This document shows positions 1 through 9,486 of a DNA stretch of 64,000 nt, in pieces; positions within the stretch are counted from its first letter, which is position 1; each line of letters starts with the position of its first letter. This stretch comes from IDS-8 sp040902105 (GTDB lineage: Bacteria > Pseudomonadota > Gammaproteobacteria > Steroidobacterales > Woeseiaceae). The position numbers and the translations under genes are program-made. The notes beneath the pieces are model-generated. The model did no database searches. It was not told where the DNA came from and saw only the letters and a list, made by a program, of their open reading frames with translations. Location: assembly GCA_040902105.1 (NCBI GenBank), contig JBBDXW010000026.1, positions 1 to 64,000 of the forward strand. Reading direction: 5' to 3'.

Positions 1-97
1 CTCCTTATATAAGGACACGCCGGAGCGACGGCTAGCCCAGAGGCCAGAGCAAGGACGAATAATTGAGCTCAACCGGGTCGGTGGCCTCCATCACTAG
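1..97 (+). mobile_element. 3' end of a DDE integrase/transposase gene (partial)
   Basis: The window opens inside this gene. The frame starting at base 2 reads SLYKDTPERRLAQRPEQG and ends in VGGLHH followed by TAG at 95-97. The pattern THLSL-KD-P followed by a GGLHH ending is the usual carboxyl end of the rve-domain integrases carried by IS3/IS481-like elements. The catalytic core lies outside the window. Bases 1-42 are identical to 25347-25388, where a second, broken copy of the same gene ends, so the element family is present at least twice. This copy looks intact at its 3' end, while the other lacks one G and is frameshifted. The family assignment rests on the short tail plus the better preserved second copy. 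Confidence 0.7.
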
Positions 98-424
98 TAT
101 GTACGGATGGCCGCCTGAACGGCTGGCTGAATAAACGGGAACGACAGCCAAGAAAACCGCTACGACAAGTGCGACACGTAGGGGGCCTGTGATTCCCCAG
201 ACCGAGTGATCATTGGTCATTGTCGGCTCAATTCTTTTTCTGTTAGTACTGACTGTTTTGGGTAAACAGCCGTCAGTCTACCTCAGCCTGCGCGACCGAC
301 GGGAGTCGGGCCAAAAGCGGACATTGGCGCCCCGCAAAAGCCCCCCTCTGGAAATAAGCAACCTGTGGCAGAAAAACCGCTTGCGCCGCGCTCCGAAATG
401 CAATATCCACCCAGACAAGCAGTC
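98..424. other. Intergenic stretch without a convincing gene
   Basis: This lies between the transposase tail and the oxidoreductase. Short frames exist on both strands (for example minus strand 220-32, with a hydrophobic segment), but none has a recognisable domain or a good ribosome-binding site. The region probably carries the promoter of the gene starting at 425; I see no clear operator or terminator. Confidence 0.4.
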
Positions 425-1426
425 ATGAAGGCAATCATCGTCGATCGTTACAAAAGCAACAGCGCATTACGCCTCGGCGAAATGCCGGAACCGGAAGTTC
501 GCGAACACGATGTCCTGGTCGCCATCCACGCGGCCAGTTTGAACCAATTGGATGCCAAGATCCGGGATGGTGAGTTCAAGCTCATCCTGCCCTATCGCTT
601 GCCGCTGATCCTGGGCAACGACGTGGCCGGCGTTGTGGTCCGTGTCGGGCCCAAGGTTCGAGGCTTCAAGTCTGGTGACGAGGTGTATGCACGGCCAAAC
701 CAGGACCGAATCGGGACGTTCGCGGAACTCATCGCAATGAACGAAGCCGACGTAGCGTTGAAGCCCAAGAATCTCACCATGGAAGAGGCCGCCTCCATCC
801 CCCTGGTGGGCCTGACCGCGTGGCAGGTATTGATCGAACGCGCCAAGCTGAAGAAGGGACAGAAGATCCTGATCCACGCCGGTTCCGGCGGGGTCGGCAC
901 GTTTGCCATCCAGTTGGCAAAGCACATTGGCGCAACGGTGGCGACGACGACCAGCACGGCGAATGTCGATCTGGTCAGAAGTCTCGGCGCGGATGTCATC
1001 ATCGATTACAAGAAAGAGGATTTCGCGAAGGTCCTGAATGGCTATGACGTGGTCCTGAACAGCCTGGGCAAGGACACGCTCGAAAAGTCCCTCAAGGTGC
1101 TGAAGCCCGGAGGGAAACTCATTTCTATCTCCGGCCCGCCGGATATCGCGTTCGCCAAAGAGAGCGGGTTGAACTGGTTCTTCCAGCAAGTCATGCGCCT
1201 TTTGAGCTTCCACATTCGGAGGAAGGCCAAGCGGCACGGCATCAGCTACTCGTTTGTTTTCATGCGGGCCAATGGCGAGCAGTTAAGCAAGATCACGTCG
1301 CTCATCGAATCTGGCGTCGTCCGGCAGGTCGTGGATCGGATCTTCCCGTTCCAAGCCACCAACGAAGCGATGGACTACTTGGCGACGGGGCGTGCAAAAG
1401 GCAAGGTCGTCATCAACGTGAGATGA
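425..1426 (+). CDS. NADPH:quinone oxidoreductase-like MDR protein
   Basis: A 333-residue medium-chain dehydrogenase/reductase of the zinc-free quinone oxidoreductase type, predicted to reduce quinones or enones with NADPH in the cytoplasm. The amino end (MKAIIVDRY) is typical of the family, so I start at 425; an upstream ATG in frame would add an unlikely basic leader. A GroES-like domain covers roughly residues 1-125 (ASLNQLDAKIRDG, LGNDVAGVV), and the Rossmann domain carries HAGSGGVGTFAIQLAK near residues 150-165. It ends with GRAKGKVVINV, the usual MDR ending. The cysteine/histidine pattern of zinc-dependent alcohol dehydrogenases is absent. It stands alone with about 250 bases of non-coding sequence downstream. 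The substrate is not predictable. Confidence 0.9.
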   Translation: MKAIIVDRYKSNSALRLGEMPEPEVREHDVLVAIHAASLNQLDAKIRDGEFKLILPYRLPLILGNDVAGVVVRVGPKVRGFKSGDEVYARPNQDRIGTFAELIAMNEADVALKPKNLTMEEAASIPLVGLTAWQVLIERAKLKKGQKILIHAGSGGVGTFAIQLAKHIGATVATTTSTANVDLVRSLGADVIIDYKKEDFAKVLNGYDVVLNSLGKDTLEKSLKVLKPGGKLISISGPPDIAFAKESGLNWFFQQVMRLLSFHIRRKAKRHGISYSFVFMRANGEQLSKITSLIESGVVRQVVDRIFPFQATNEAMDYLATGRAKGKVVINVR

Positions 1427-1677
1427 CAGGGTTTGCCCGGACGGCGTTATCAGTGCCCGTCTGCTTGGCTTGCGCAGGGATCTTCGAGCATTGGCGGTGT
1501 CAGGGCTGCGCACTGTCAACCAATTCTGCCGCGATACTTACGGAGAGCAGTGTGAGCAGGCCCATGCGTAGGTGTTCGAATAGCTGCTTCCGTCTAGCGT
1601 CGTGCCTTGCGCGTCGAAGAGAACGATCACGGTGTCACCGTCTGCGTAGGATTCAGTCAGGAGAGGATTGATCGTGC

Positions 1678-2280
1678 CTACCAACAATCGAAGGTTATGG
1701 ACACCATCGCCATGATGTAGCGAATGTCGCCAACTGCGCGATTGTCACTCCATACGTGATAGAGCTCCGCGCGCCAGCTGTCACTGATCGACGCTCCAAG
1801 TCCAAGAGCCAGGTTGTTGCGGACGACCCCGCCCCGGTCGAGATCGAAGTAGATTTCGTCGTAAACATGGGCGCTGAGGCGGGAATGGCCGCCCAATGCC
1901 GGCATCGTAAGCCGCAGCCTGTTCCGATACCGTTGCACGGATTCGGAGCTCGCGTAGATCAAGTTGCGATCCTCCAGAGTGAAGCGCCCGATTATGGCTG
2001 AAGCAGTCACGCTCGCTCGCACTTGTACCTCACGATAGCCGTGTTCCAGATGTAGGTAGGCAACGCCGGAAGCGACCGTGAAATAGGGACTGAGTTTGGC
2101 GCGTGCTTCAACAAGGCCAAAGTCGGCCGAGAGGCCGTCGAAGGTTACGGCTCCTAGCGCAACCAGCGACGTTTCCACCTCTTCCGCGTGCGGCAACGTG
2201 CACCACGATCCGCTAGCAAGCAGGAGCGAGCAGCAGATTGCGCGACGGAATCCGTGACTAGAAGCTACCCGGTGTGCCAA
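1678..2280 (-). CDS. DUF2490 family outer-membrane beta-barrel protein
   Basis: A predicted secreted protein of about 200 residues. A basic, cysteine-containing hydrophobic leader (FRRAICCSLLLASGSW, cleavage probably after PHA) is followed by alternating beta-strand sequence. The late segment RNRLRLTMPALG, then DEIYFDL, then an ending YIMAMVSITF with a final aromatic residue, matches DUF2490 outer-membrane barrels, which resemble small porins of unknown role. The only in-frame start that keeps the leader is TTG at 2280, so the start is uncertain. It is divergent from the isoquinoline oxidoreductase genes, sharing a gap of about 170 bases, so the two may share a control region. Family assignment is by pattern only. 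Confidence 0.65.
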   Translation of the reverse strand: MAHRVASSHGFRRAICCSLLLASGSWCTLPHAEEVETSLVALGAVTFDGLSADFGLVEARAKLSPYFTVASGVAYLHLEHGYREVQVRASVTASAIIGRFTLEDRNLIYASSESVQRYRNRLRLTMPALGGHSRLSAHVYDEIYFDLDRGGVVRNNLALGLGASISDSWRAELYHVWSDNRAVGDIRYIMAMVSITFDCW

Positions 2281-2447
2281 GGAGATCCACCCACTGGAGA
2301 AGACTTGGACATGAGGGTCACCTGGACCTGGAATCCGGACAGATTGCCCGGGGACACGTCGTCCGGGCCATCATAGAAACATGTGATGGCGGGCAATGCT
2401 GCTGCGAACTACTCTTCTGTTCGTCCAGCCGTATAGGAGAGGAGCCA

Positions 2448-2960
2448 ATGCAACGCAACCTGACTGTCAACGGACGCCAGTATCCGGTGGATGTCGATGA
2501 CGATACGCCGTTGCTCTGGGTACTACGCGACGTGCTCAGCCTCACCGGAACGAAGTTCGGTTGTGGGATCGCCCTCTGCGGGGCATGCACCGTGCACGTC
2601 GACGACGCACCGCGCCGCTCCTGCGTAACGCCAATCTCTGCGTTTCCTGACGGTGCCCGGATCCGAACGATTGAGACACTGGAAGACCTTCCCGTAGGGA
2701 AGGCCCTTCAGCAGGCGTGGCTCGACGTAGAGGTCGTGCAGTGCGGCTACTGCCAGCCGGGCCAACTGATGTCGGCGGCGGCCCTGCTCACGGCCAATCA
2801 AATTCCGGAAGACTCGGACATCGATGCGGTCATGAGCGGCAACATCTGCCGCTGCGGTACCTATGGCCGGATCCGCAGCGCGATCAAGAAAGCCGCCGCG
2901 GAGTTGCCCCGAGCGCAAGCCGGCACGGAAAGCGGGCGAGCGGTCGAGGGACACGGGTAG
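2448..2960 (+). CDS. iorA: Isoquinoline 1-oxidoreductase-type 2Fe-2S subunit
   Basis: The small electron-transfer subunit (170 residues) of a molybdenum hydroxylase. It carries electrons from the Mo site of the partner encoded next door. It has both expected clusters: a plant-type [2Fe-2S] domain with C39, C44, C47 and C59 (GCGIALCGAC), and an alpha-helical domain with C99, C102, C134 and C136 (QCGYCQPG, ICRCGTY). I chose ATG 2448 because a GGAGAGGAG ribosome site lies just upstream; the longer reading frame would add an unrelated leader. Its stop codon overlaps the GTG start of the large subunit by one base, so the two are translationally coupled. In this family the electron acceptor is usually a periplasmic cytochrome, and one follows downstream. 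Confidence 0.93.
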   Translation: MQRNLTVNGRQYPVDVDDDTPLLWVLRDVLSLTGTKFGCGIALCGACTVHVDDAPRRSCVTPISAFPDGARIRTIETLEDLPVGKALQQAWLDVEVVQCGYCQPGQLMSAAALLTANQIPEDSDIDAVMSGNICRCGTYGRIRSAIKKAAAELPRAQAGTESGRAVEGHG

Positions 2961-5128
2961 TGCATGCCAAAGAGTCATCAGTCCGCTCCAGTGCGTGTTC
3001 GCGCCGTGCCTTCATGGTTGGTATGGCGGCCGTCGGAGGCGGCCTGCTCGTCTCCTTCCGCCTATCCCCCGCCACGGCGTCGCCGGCGGCCGCTGACCTT
3101 CTTGCGCCGAATGCTTTCGTGCGTATCGACCGTGCGGGACGGGTGATCCTCATACTGCCGTATGTCGAGATGGGTCAGGGCGCTTATACGTCTCAGACCC
3201 AACTCCTTGCGGAGGAACTCGAGGTGGATCTGGATCAGGTGACACTGGCGGCTGCGCCCCCCGACGAGTCTCTCTACAGTCATCCGGTCTTCGGCGACCA
3301 GATCACCGGCGGATCGGCAGGCCTCCGGGGATCCTGGGACACGTTGCGGCTCGCCGGTGCGACCGCGCGAGTCATGCTTGAAACCGCAGCGGCACAACGT
3401 TGGGGCGTCGAGTGCTCGGAGTGTGCAGCGCGGCGGGGTGAGGTAGTGCACGAAGCCTCGGGTCGGCGAGCTACGTACGGCGCACTCGTGGATGATGCAG
3501 CACGCCTGCCTGTGCCACTCGATATCATGCTCAAGGACCCTGCGAGCTACAAGCTGATCGGACGCTCGGTAAAGCGCGTAGACACGCCGGAGAAAGTTAC
3601 CGGGGCAGCGAAGTTTGGAATCGACGCGCTGCCGGCTGGCGTCAAGTTCGCCGCAGTTGCCGCCTGTCCGGTATTCGGCGGCAAGCTCGGCACTGTCGAT
3701 GAGCGGCCGGCCCTGCGCGTGCGTGGAGTCCGCCAGGTCGTGAAGCTGGACGATGCGGTAGCCGTCGTGGCGGATCATACGTGGGCCGCGCGAAAGGGAC
3801 TTGCGGCGCTCGATATCTCGTGGAACGAAGGGAACAACGCCACGCTCGACACGGCCAGGCTCGTGGCGGACTGCGATGCGGCGCTGGAGCGCGAAGGGGT
3901 CGTCGCCGCCGAGAGGGGTGATCCGGAAGCAGCCGAGGCGCAGGCAGCGTCCCGCTATGAAGCCGTGTTTCGTATGCCGATGCTCGCGCATCTTGCCATG
4001 GAGCCGATCAATTGCACCGCGCACGTGCGCGAGGACGGTTGCGAAATCTGGGTCGGTTGCCAGCGGCTTGCGCTTGCACGGCGCCTGGCCGCTGAGGCGC
4101 TCGGCATACCACTTGAGAAAGTCACGATTCATAACCACCTGCTCGGCGGTGGCTTCGGCCGGCGACTCGAGGCCGACTACGTTGCACAGGCGGTACGCAT
4201 CGCGCACCAGGTCGAAGGACCCGTAAAGGTGACCTGGAGTCGCGAGGAGGATGTGCAGCACGATTACTACCGCTTTCATAACCACAGCCGAGTCCGGGTG
4301 GGAATCGACGCACAGCAAAGACCGGTGAGCTTCTCGCACCGGATCGTGGGCCCGTCTGTGATGGCGCGCTGGCTGCCGATCTTTTTCCAGAATGGTGTCG
4401 ATCTCGACATGGTCGGTGGCGCTACCGGCCCTTACCGATGGCCTGCACAGCGCATTGAATACGTGCGGCAGGAAGCGCCGCCGGGACTTGCGACGGGAAA
4501 TTGGCGAGGTGTCGGGCCAACGCGCAACGTGTTCGTCGTCGAGAGCGTCATCGATGATCTCGCACGTGCCGCGGGTCGCGATCCGCTCGAGTATCGACGA
4601 TCTCTGCTTGCGGACTCGCCGCGTGCCCTCGCCGTGCTCGAACGCGCGGCGGATTTGGCCGGCTGGGGCCGCCCGCTGCCGCGAGGGCGCGGCCGGGGCA
4701 TATCGCTCCTGAACGATTTCGGCAGCTATGTGGCGGAGGTAGCTGAGGTATCCGTCGAGCCGTCGGGAAGCTTGCGCGTCGAGCGTGTGGTTTGTGTGGT
4801 CGACTGCGGGGTCGCCGTGAATCCCGACGTCGTGCACGCCCAGATGGAGGGCGGCATCATCTTCGGCCTCTCTGCGGCACTCTACGGCAAGATCACCGTC
4901 GCGAATGGGCGTGTCGAACAGAGCAACTTCGACGACTGTCCGGTGCTTCGCATGAATGAGACACCGTCGATCGAGGTGCACATCGTCGACAGCGCCGAGG
5001 AGCCTGGAGGCGTCGGAGAGCCCGGCACGGCGGCGCTGTTCCCGGCGGTAACGAATGCGATCTACGCGGCGACCGGCGTCCGCCTCTACGAGCTGCCGAT
5101 AGACCGCGCACGACTACGGAGCGCCTGA
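2960..5128 (+). CDS. iorB: Isoquinoline 1-oxidoreductase-type molybdopterin subunit, Tat-exported
   Basis: The large catalytic subunit (about 722 residues) of an IorB/xanthine-dehydrogenase-type enzyme that hydroxylates N-heterocycles or oxidises aldehydes. The amino end has a twin-arginine signal (SRRAF at residues 14-18, followed by a glycine-rich hydrophobic stretch ending before ATA), so the assembled enzyme is probably exported folded. The Mo-cofactor loop LLGGGFGRRLEAD lies near residues 393-405. The catalytic Glu is expected in GVGEPGTAALFPAV near 686. The start is taken as GTG 2960, sharing a G with the iorA stop; longer frames read through iorA in another frame and are not credible. 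With iorA upstream and a dihaem cytochrome two bases downstream it forms a complete three-gene unit. The substrate is unknown. Confidence 0.92.
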   Translation: MHAKESSVRSSACSRRAFMVGMAAVGGGLLVSFRLSPATASPAAADLLAPNAFVRIDRAGRVILILPYVEMGQGAYTSQTQLLAEELEVDLDQVTLAAAPPDESLYSHPVFGDQITGGSAGLRGSWDTLRLAGATARVMLETAAAQRWGVECSECAARRGEVVHEASGRRATYGALVDDAARLPVPLDIMLKDPASYKLIGRSVKRVDTPEKVTGAAKFGIDALPAGVKFAAVAACPVFGGKLGTVDERPALRVRGVRQVVKLDDAVAVVADHTWAARKGLAALDISWNEGNNATLDTARLVADCDAALEREGVVAAERGDPEAAEAQAASRYEAVFRMPMLAHLAMEPINCTAHVREDGCEIWVGCQRLALARRLAAEALGIPLEKVTIHNHLLGGGFGRRLEADYVAQAVRIAHQVEGPVKVTWSREEDVQHDYYRFHNHSRVRVGIDAQQRPVSFSHRIVGPSVMARWLPIFFQNGVDLDMVGGATGPYRWPAQRIEYVRQEAPPGLATGNWRGVGPTRNVFVVESVIDDLARAAGRDPLEYRRSLLADSPRALAVLERAADLAGWGRPLPRGRGRGISLLNDFGSYVAEVAEVSVEPSGSLRVERVVCVVDCGVAVNPDVVHAQMEGGIIFGLSAALYGKITVANGRVEQSNFDDCPVLRMNETPSIEVHIVDSAEEPGGVGEPGTAALFPAVTNAIYAATGVRLYELPIDRARLRSA

Positions 5129-5129
5129 C

Positions 5130-5780
5130 ATGAACCGCCGCACGTTGCCCGCTTTGCTGTGCATACTTGTCTGTGCGGGAATCATTCCGGCGATGACGGG
5201 AGCCTCGGACAGCCTGCGAGCGCCAGCCGATTTCGCCGCCATCGCGGACGTCGAAGAGCGCTCGGCCGCGCTGTTCACCGAAGCCGCCAAGGTATTCCAG
5301 AGCCCGCGGTGCGTGAACTGTCATCCTCCGACACGGATTCCAACCCAGGGCGACGATCTGCACACGCATGTGCCTTTCATGGAGGGTGGCGACCACGACC
5401 ACGGCGTGGCCGGGCTACCTTGCGCGACTTGCCACACCGAGCAGAACGTCTCCACGCAGGGACAACATATCGCATCGGTTCCGGGCGCGCCTCATTGGAG
5501 CCTGGCGCCCCTGTCGATGGCCTGGCGGGGACTTTCGACGGCCGAGATCTGTGCGCAGCTCAAGGACCCTTCGCGCAACGGCGGCCGGAGCCTCCCGCAG
5601 ATTCATAGGCACAGCTTGACGGACCCGCTCGTCGGCTGGGGCTGGCAGCCCGGTGCCGGTCGAACCCCGGCGCCCGGAACACAGGCAGCGTTCGCCGCGC
5701 TGGTCGCGGCATGGGTCGAGACCGGGGCACATTGCCCGGCCGAGGAAGACACGATCGGTCGCGCGGATACTCGCAACTAG
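5130..5780 (+). CDS. Dihaem c-type cytochrome, electron acceptor of the Ior enzyme
   Basis: A 216-residue exported protein with a Sec signal (MNRRTLPALLCILVCAGI..., cleavage after TGA) and two haem c sites, CVNCH at 61-65 and CATCH at 98-102. Further His and Met residues in THVPFMEGGDHDHG could be axial ligands. It begins two bases after the Mo subunit, so it should be co-transcribed and is the likely periplasmic electron acceptor that passes electrons to the respiratory chain. Small cytochromes in this position are known beside isoquinoline oxidoreductase-type genes in proteobacteria. The TAG stop coincides with the edge of a palindromic element at 5779, which may have inserted at or just beyond the original end of the gene. 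Confidence 0.85.
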   Translation: MNRRTLPALLCILVCAGIIPAMTGASDSLRAPADFAAIADVEERSAALFTEAAKVFQSPRCVNCHPPTRIPTQGDDLHTHVPFMEGGDHDHGVAGLPCATCHTEQNVSTQGQHIASVPGAPHWSLAPLSMAWRGLSTAEICAQLKDPSRNGGRSLPQIHRHSLTDPLVGWGWQPGAGRTPAPGTQAAFAALVAAWVETGAHCPAEEDTIGRADTRN

Positions 5781-5942
5781 TGGCCTGTAACAGCGAAATC
5801 GGGAGTGGCATCGCGAAGGGATGGTGGTGGCTGGCGCCGGTCTGGAGCGAAGCCGATAGCCGTAGCTATCGGCTGAGTGAAGACCAAGCCAGGCGCCGCC
5901 AGACCGAGCGAGACACTTCCGATTTCGCTGTTACAGGCCACT
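5779..5942. repeat. 164-bp palindromic element with perfect 24-bp terminal inverted repeats (MITE-like)
   Basis: Bases 5779-5802 and 5919-5942 are perfect inverted copies of each other (24 bp, beginning AGTGGCCTGTAACAGCG). The match continues imperfectly inward. The centre holds a second strong hairpin, AGCCGATAGC-CGTA-GCTATCGGCT, at about 5849-5872. No gene fits inside, and I see no clear target-site duplication. The size and structure suggest a miniature inverted-repeat transposable element or large intergenic repeat. It could also end transcription of the iorAB-cytochrome unit as a structured RNA, though no T-run follows. It sits exactly at the cytochrome stop codon. Confidence 0.75.
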
Positions 5943-6272
5943 GGTGTCTGCTCACCAACCGCCAACGGCTTCGGCGTAACAATCAATAGCGGCTCCTTCG
6001 GCGAGGGTTAGACGCCTGTCTCTCGAGTACCCGATGTAGTCCACGACCGGTGCTCCCCGCCCGGTCACGCCTGCGAGTCGGGCCCTAAGTCGCCGTGCCC
6101 AAAGTGCCGGCAATTCTGTTACAGATCGGCACGTGACAGGTATATATTTGCTCGACCGCCGCGACTTGCGAAACCGGTTTTGCGCGGCTCTGCCCGTCAG
6201 GCCGCCAGTTCGCACAGGCAGTCGCGAGGTCGCGATGTGGTTGGATCTGTTGCGCAAGCCCGCCAAGAAAAG
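5943..6272. other. Intergenic region upstream of the sensor kinase
   Basis: About 330 bases without a recognisable gene. A minus-strand open frame spans it but has no domain I recognise. Around 6130-6150 there is an AT-rich segment (GACAGGTATATATTTGC) in otherwise GC-rich sequence, which is the best candidate for the promoter of the kinase gene. Confidence 0.35.
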
Positions 6273-9200
6273 ATGAATGCGGTCCGAATCGTCGTGGCCG
6301 TTATGATTCTCCTGTGGTCGACTTCCGCATATTCCGAGGCCGGGGTTCCGGAGGTTCGACTTGCAGCACAAACCGTGCGCCTTCCACTGGAGGATCGCGC
6401 CGACGTGCGCTTCATTCGTTTGTCCCGATCGGAAGGCCTGTCACAACAACGCGTTACTCATATCGTGCAAGACGATCAGGGGTTCATGTGGTTCGGCACT
6501 CAGTACGGACTGAATCGCTACGACGGGTATCAGTATCGCGTCTTTAAACACAGTCCGTCAGAACCGGGCAGCTTGTGCGGCGTGTTCATTTCGGCTCTCT
6601 TCAAGGATCAATCGGGGAACCTGTGGGTTGGGTGTGACTATTCGCTGGATCGCTACGAGCCGGAGACGGAGTCTTTTGTTCACTACCGGATTGATCCGGG
6701 CTTGCCGCTGGACCGCGCGAGTGCGGTGCGGCATATCAGTCAGGACTCGTCCGGAAACTTATGGCTGGCAACGGGCAACGGCCTGTATCAGCTCAGTCCC
6801 GATTCCGGTGAAGTGGTGCGATTTCAGGCCGATAAGCTCGATGCCACCAGTCTGGGCAGCAATGACGTCAAGTTTTCGGGCGAAGATCGGTCCGGCGACT
6901 TCTGGGTTGCTACGGCACGTGGTTTGGAGCGATTTGATCGGAACGCCGCTCAGGTCACGCTGCGGCTGTCAGTAAATGAACCCCGGGAATTGGGATTCTA
7001 TGAGGACAAACATGGCGTGTTCTGGCTTTTCTACGGGTCCGGCAACGGTCTTGCAGTATTCGACCGTGAAGCCGGAACGCTAACGCCTTATGCCTTTTGG
7101 CCAAGCGAGCTTTCGGGCTTTCCGCTAACAGGCGTGAGTTCAATGCTGGAGGACGGCGACGGTACGCTGTGGGTAGCCACCTTCTCCGACGGCCTGCTCA
7201 AATTCGACCGTGAGCGCAACAGGTTCATTCGCTATCGATATGATCCATCTAACGAACGTTCCCTCACCGAAAATCGAATAACGACACTGGCCCGGGACAG
7301 GGAGGGCGACATCTGGGTTGGATTTGGCGCAACAGAGCCTGCCTTTTTTGCAACCCGGCGTTCACTGTTTACAGAATTGCCTTTTGATGGTGACAACGCC
7401 GCCAATCTCGGGGAGAGGCTCGTCAACGAGCTGTTTGAGGATGCGGATGGCACGCTTTGGGCTGGTACGACTGGTGCGCTCACTCGTTACGAGGCGATAA
7501 CAGGGCGGCCCAGGCACTATGAGATACCTGGCCGCGGCGTCGTCAGCGATGTCCTGGCGATTCTCAGGGATCGCTCCGACACCCTCTGGATCGGCACCTC
7601 GGGTCAGGGCCTGTACCAGCTGGATGAAAAGACCGGCGCTGTGAAAGGCTACGGACGGATAGAAGGCGATTCTTCGAGTCTCAGCAATGATTTCGTGGTA
7701 GATCTATTTGTTGATCGTGAAGACCGGCTCTGGGTTGCAACACTCGGGGGGCTGAACCGTTTCGATCCGGCAACCGGCACATTTTCGTCGTACCAGCACA
7801 GCAGTGATCACCAGGTCTGGTACAAATCAATCGCCGAGGATGCGATGGGCCGCTTGTGGCTCGGAAGTCACGGCGCCGGTCTGGTTCGATTCGATTTCGC
7901 GAATCATTCTTTCCAGGTCTTTGGCACGGATGACACGCCTGATGGTCGATTGAGCGATCTGCGAATCAATACTATTCTCGTCGATCACGAAGGAGCTATT
8001 TGGGCGGCGACGCAGAACGGGCTGAACCGGCTCGACCCGGACACCGGCAAAGTGACTGCTTATTTCGAGCACGACGGCCTCGCGAGTAGCGCGGCTAGTT
8101 GCATCTGCGAAGATGCGAGTGGCGCAATCTGGATCGGCACCAGTAATGGGCTGTCGCGGCTGGATCCGACGCGCGCAAGGTTTCAGAACTACTCCCAGGC
8201 TGATGGCCTGCCGGGTCCCGACCTCACGGGTTGGGGCGCCTGCCATCGAGGAACCAGCGGAGTGATGTATTTCGGCGGGTTTTCAGGTGCGCTTGCCTTC
8301 GATCCGGCAGTGCTGCCGGAAAGTGATTTCTTGCCGTCCATCGTACTGACGGATTTTCGGCTGTTCGGCGTGCCGGTCAGCTTGAATGACGGCTCGCCCC
8401 TCAGCCGATCGATCGGATATACGTCCCAAGTTACGTTATCGCACGAGCAACACAGTTTTTCCTTCGAGTTCTCTACACTAAGCTTCCGCAGTCCGGAAAC
8501 AAATCGCTATCGTTACAAGCTCGAGGGTCTGGATACCGATTGGCACGAGGTCGCTGGTCACCGTCGGTTTGCCAACTACACGACCGTAGTTCCGGGTGAA
8601 TACCATTTCAGGGTCCAGGGCGCGACGAGCCGCGGTCGGTGGAATGAGCCGGGACTGGATCTCCTTCTCACCGTATTGCCACCCTGGTGGGCCACTTGGT
8701 GGTTTCGACTTGCGGTCCTTGCGCTGATTGCATTACTGGCGCGGACGGCATATATCTACCGAGTTCGACAGATCGCGCGGCAGTTCGATATTCGCCTGGA
8801 GGCGCGTGTCAGTGAGAGGACGCGAATTGCGAGGGAGGTCCATGATTCGTTACTGCAAGGTTTCCAAGGAATGATGTTCAGGCTACAAGCCGTCAGCAAC
8901 TTACTCCCGGCGCGTCCGGCGGACGCGGCGGAGGCGCTCGAGGCGGTGATGGACCGCGGCGATGAGGTTATTGCCGAAGGTCGCGCAGCGGTTTATGACC
9001 TGAGATACATGCAGGATTCGGACCGTGACCTGACGGCGTCCGTGACGGCGCTGAAGAGTGAGCTGGAGACTGTCGCCAACGATCCGCAACCGGCGTATCG
9101 GGTAACCGTGGAGGGACGGCCCCGCACGATTGACGATGCGATCCGCGACGAGGTTTACCGAATTGCCCGTGAGGCATTCAGGAACGCGGCGATGCACTCC

Positions 9201-9458
9201 AAGGCCAACAATATCGAAGCGGAGATCGGCTACCTTGACGAAGGGCTGTACCTGCGAATGCGCGACGACGGCATTGGTATCGACCAAAGGATCCTCAAGC
9301 AGGGTAAACGCATAGGGCATTGGGGACTCCAGGGGATGCGCGAGCGTACAGAGGCACTTGATGGTCAACTAACGATATGGAGCAAACCCGGCGCAGGCAC
9401 CGAGGTCGAACTTCGGGTGCCGGCGGAGGTGGCCTTCAAAAGGGATGCGTCCAGGTAG
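6273..9458 (+). CDS. Hybrid-propeller sensor histidine kinase (Reg_prop/Y_Y_Y/HisKA_3)
   Basis: A membrane sensor kinase of about 1061 residues. Start ATG 6273 gives a clean signal peptide (MNAVRIVVAVMILLWSTSAYSEA). Residues 45-690 are a run of two-component propeller repeats (patterns like GNLWVGC, GTLWVATFSDGLLKFD, DIWVGFG, GAIWIGTSNGLSRLDP) forming the periplasmic sensor. A Y_Y_Y domain (FSFEFSTLSF, YKLEGLDTDW) follows near 725-790. One transmembrane helix lies at about 808-830 (WFRLAVLALIALLARTAYIY). The HisKA_3 phospho-acceptor His is near residue 857 (AREVHDSLLQGFQG), then an ATPase domain with REAFRNAAMHSKA, DDGIGID and GLQGMRERTEALDG. It is followed after 28 bases by its response regulator. 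Sensors of this class often respond to polymers or their breakdown products; the ligand here is unknown. Confidence 0.93.
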   Translation: MNAVRIVVAVMILLWSTSAYSEAGVPEVRLAAQTVRLPLEDRADVRFIRLSRSEGLSQQRVTHIVQDDQGFMWFGTQYGLNRYDGYQYRVFKHSPSEPGSLCGVFISALFKDQSGNLWVGCDYSLDRYEPETESFVHYRIDPGLPLDRASAVRHISQDSSGNLWLATGNGLYQLSPDSGEVVRFQADKLDATSLGSNDVKFSGEDRSGDFWVATARGLERFDRNAAQVTLRLSVNEPRELGFYEDKHGVFWLFYGSGNGLAVFDREAGTLTPYAFWPSELSGFPLTGVSSMLEDGDGTLWVATFSDGLLKFDRERNRFIRYRYDPSNERSLTENRITTLARDREGDIWVGFGATEPAFFATRRSLFTELPFDGDNAANLGERLVNELFEDADGTLWAGTTGALTRYEAITGRPRHYEIPGRGVVSDVLAILRDRSDTLWIGTSGQGLYQLDEKTGAVKGYGRIEGDSSSLSNDFVVDLFVDREDRLWVATLGGLNRFDPATGTFSSYQHSSDHQVWYKSIAEDAMGRLWLGSHGAGLVRFDFANHSFQVFGTDDTPDGRLSDLRINTILVDHEGAIWAATQNGLNRLDPDTGKVTAYFEHDGLASSAASCICEDASGAIWIGTSNGLSRLDPTRARFQNYSQADGLPGPDLTGWGACHRGTSGVMYFGGFSGALAFDPAVLPESDFLPSIVLTDFRLFGVPVSLNDGSPLSRSIGYTSQVTLSHEQHSFSFEFSTLSFRSPETNRYRYKLEGLDTDWHEVAGHRRFANYTTVVPGEYHFRVQGATSRGRWNEPGLDLLLTVLPPWWATWWFRLAVLALIALLARTAYIYRVRQIARQFDIRLEARVSERTRIAREVHDSLLQGFQGMMFRLQAVSNLLPARPADAAEALEAVMDRGDEVIAEGRAAVYDLRYMQDSDRDLTASVTALKSELETVANDPQPAYRVTVEGRPRTIDDAIRDEVYRIAREAFRNAAMHSKANNIEAEIGYLDEGLYLRMRDDGIGIDQRILKQGKRIGHWGLQGMRERTEALDGQLTIWSKPGAGTEVELRVPAEVAFKRDASR

Positions 9459-9486
9459 TTAGCCGTTCGTTGTGGAAGGACTGGTC

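Noticed and set aside
3062..4981. A 639-codon minus-strand open frame
   Set aside because: It is the antisense shadow of IorB, without motifs or a ribosome site.
5777..5989. Short open frames on both strands with similar translations (VACNSEIGS)
   Set aside because: Their similarity comes from the inverted repeat itself; they are not genes.
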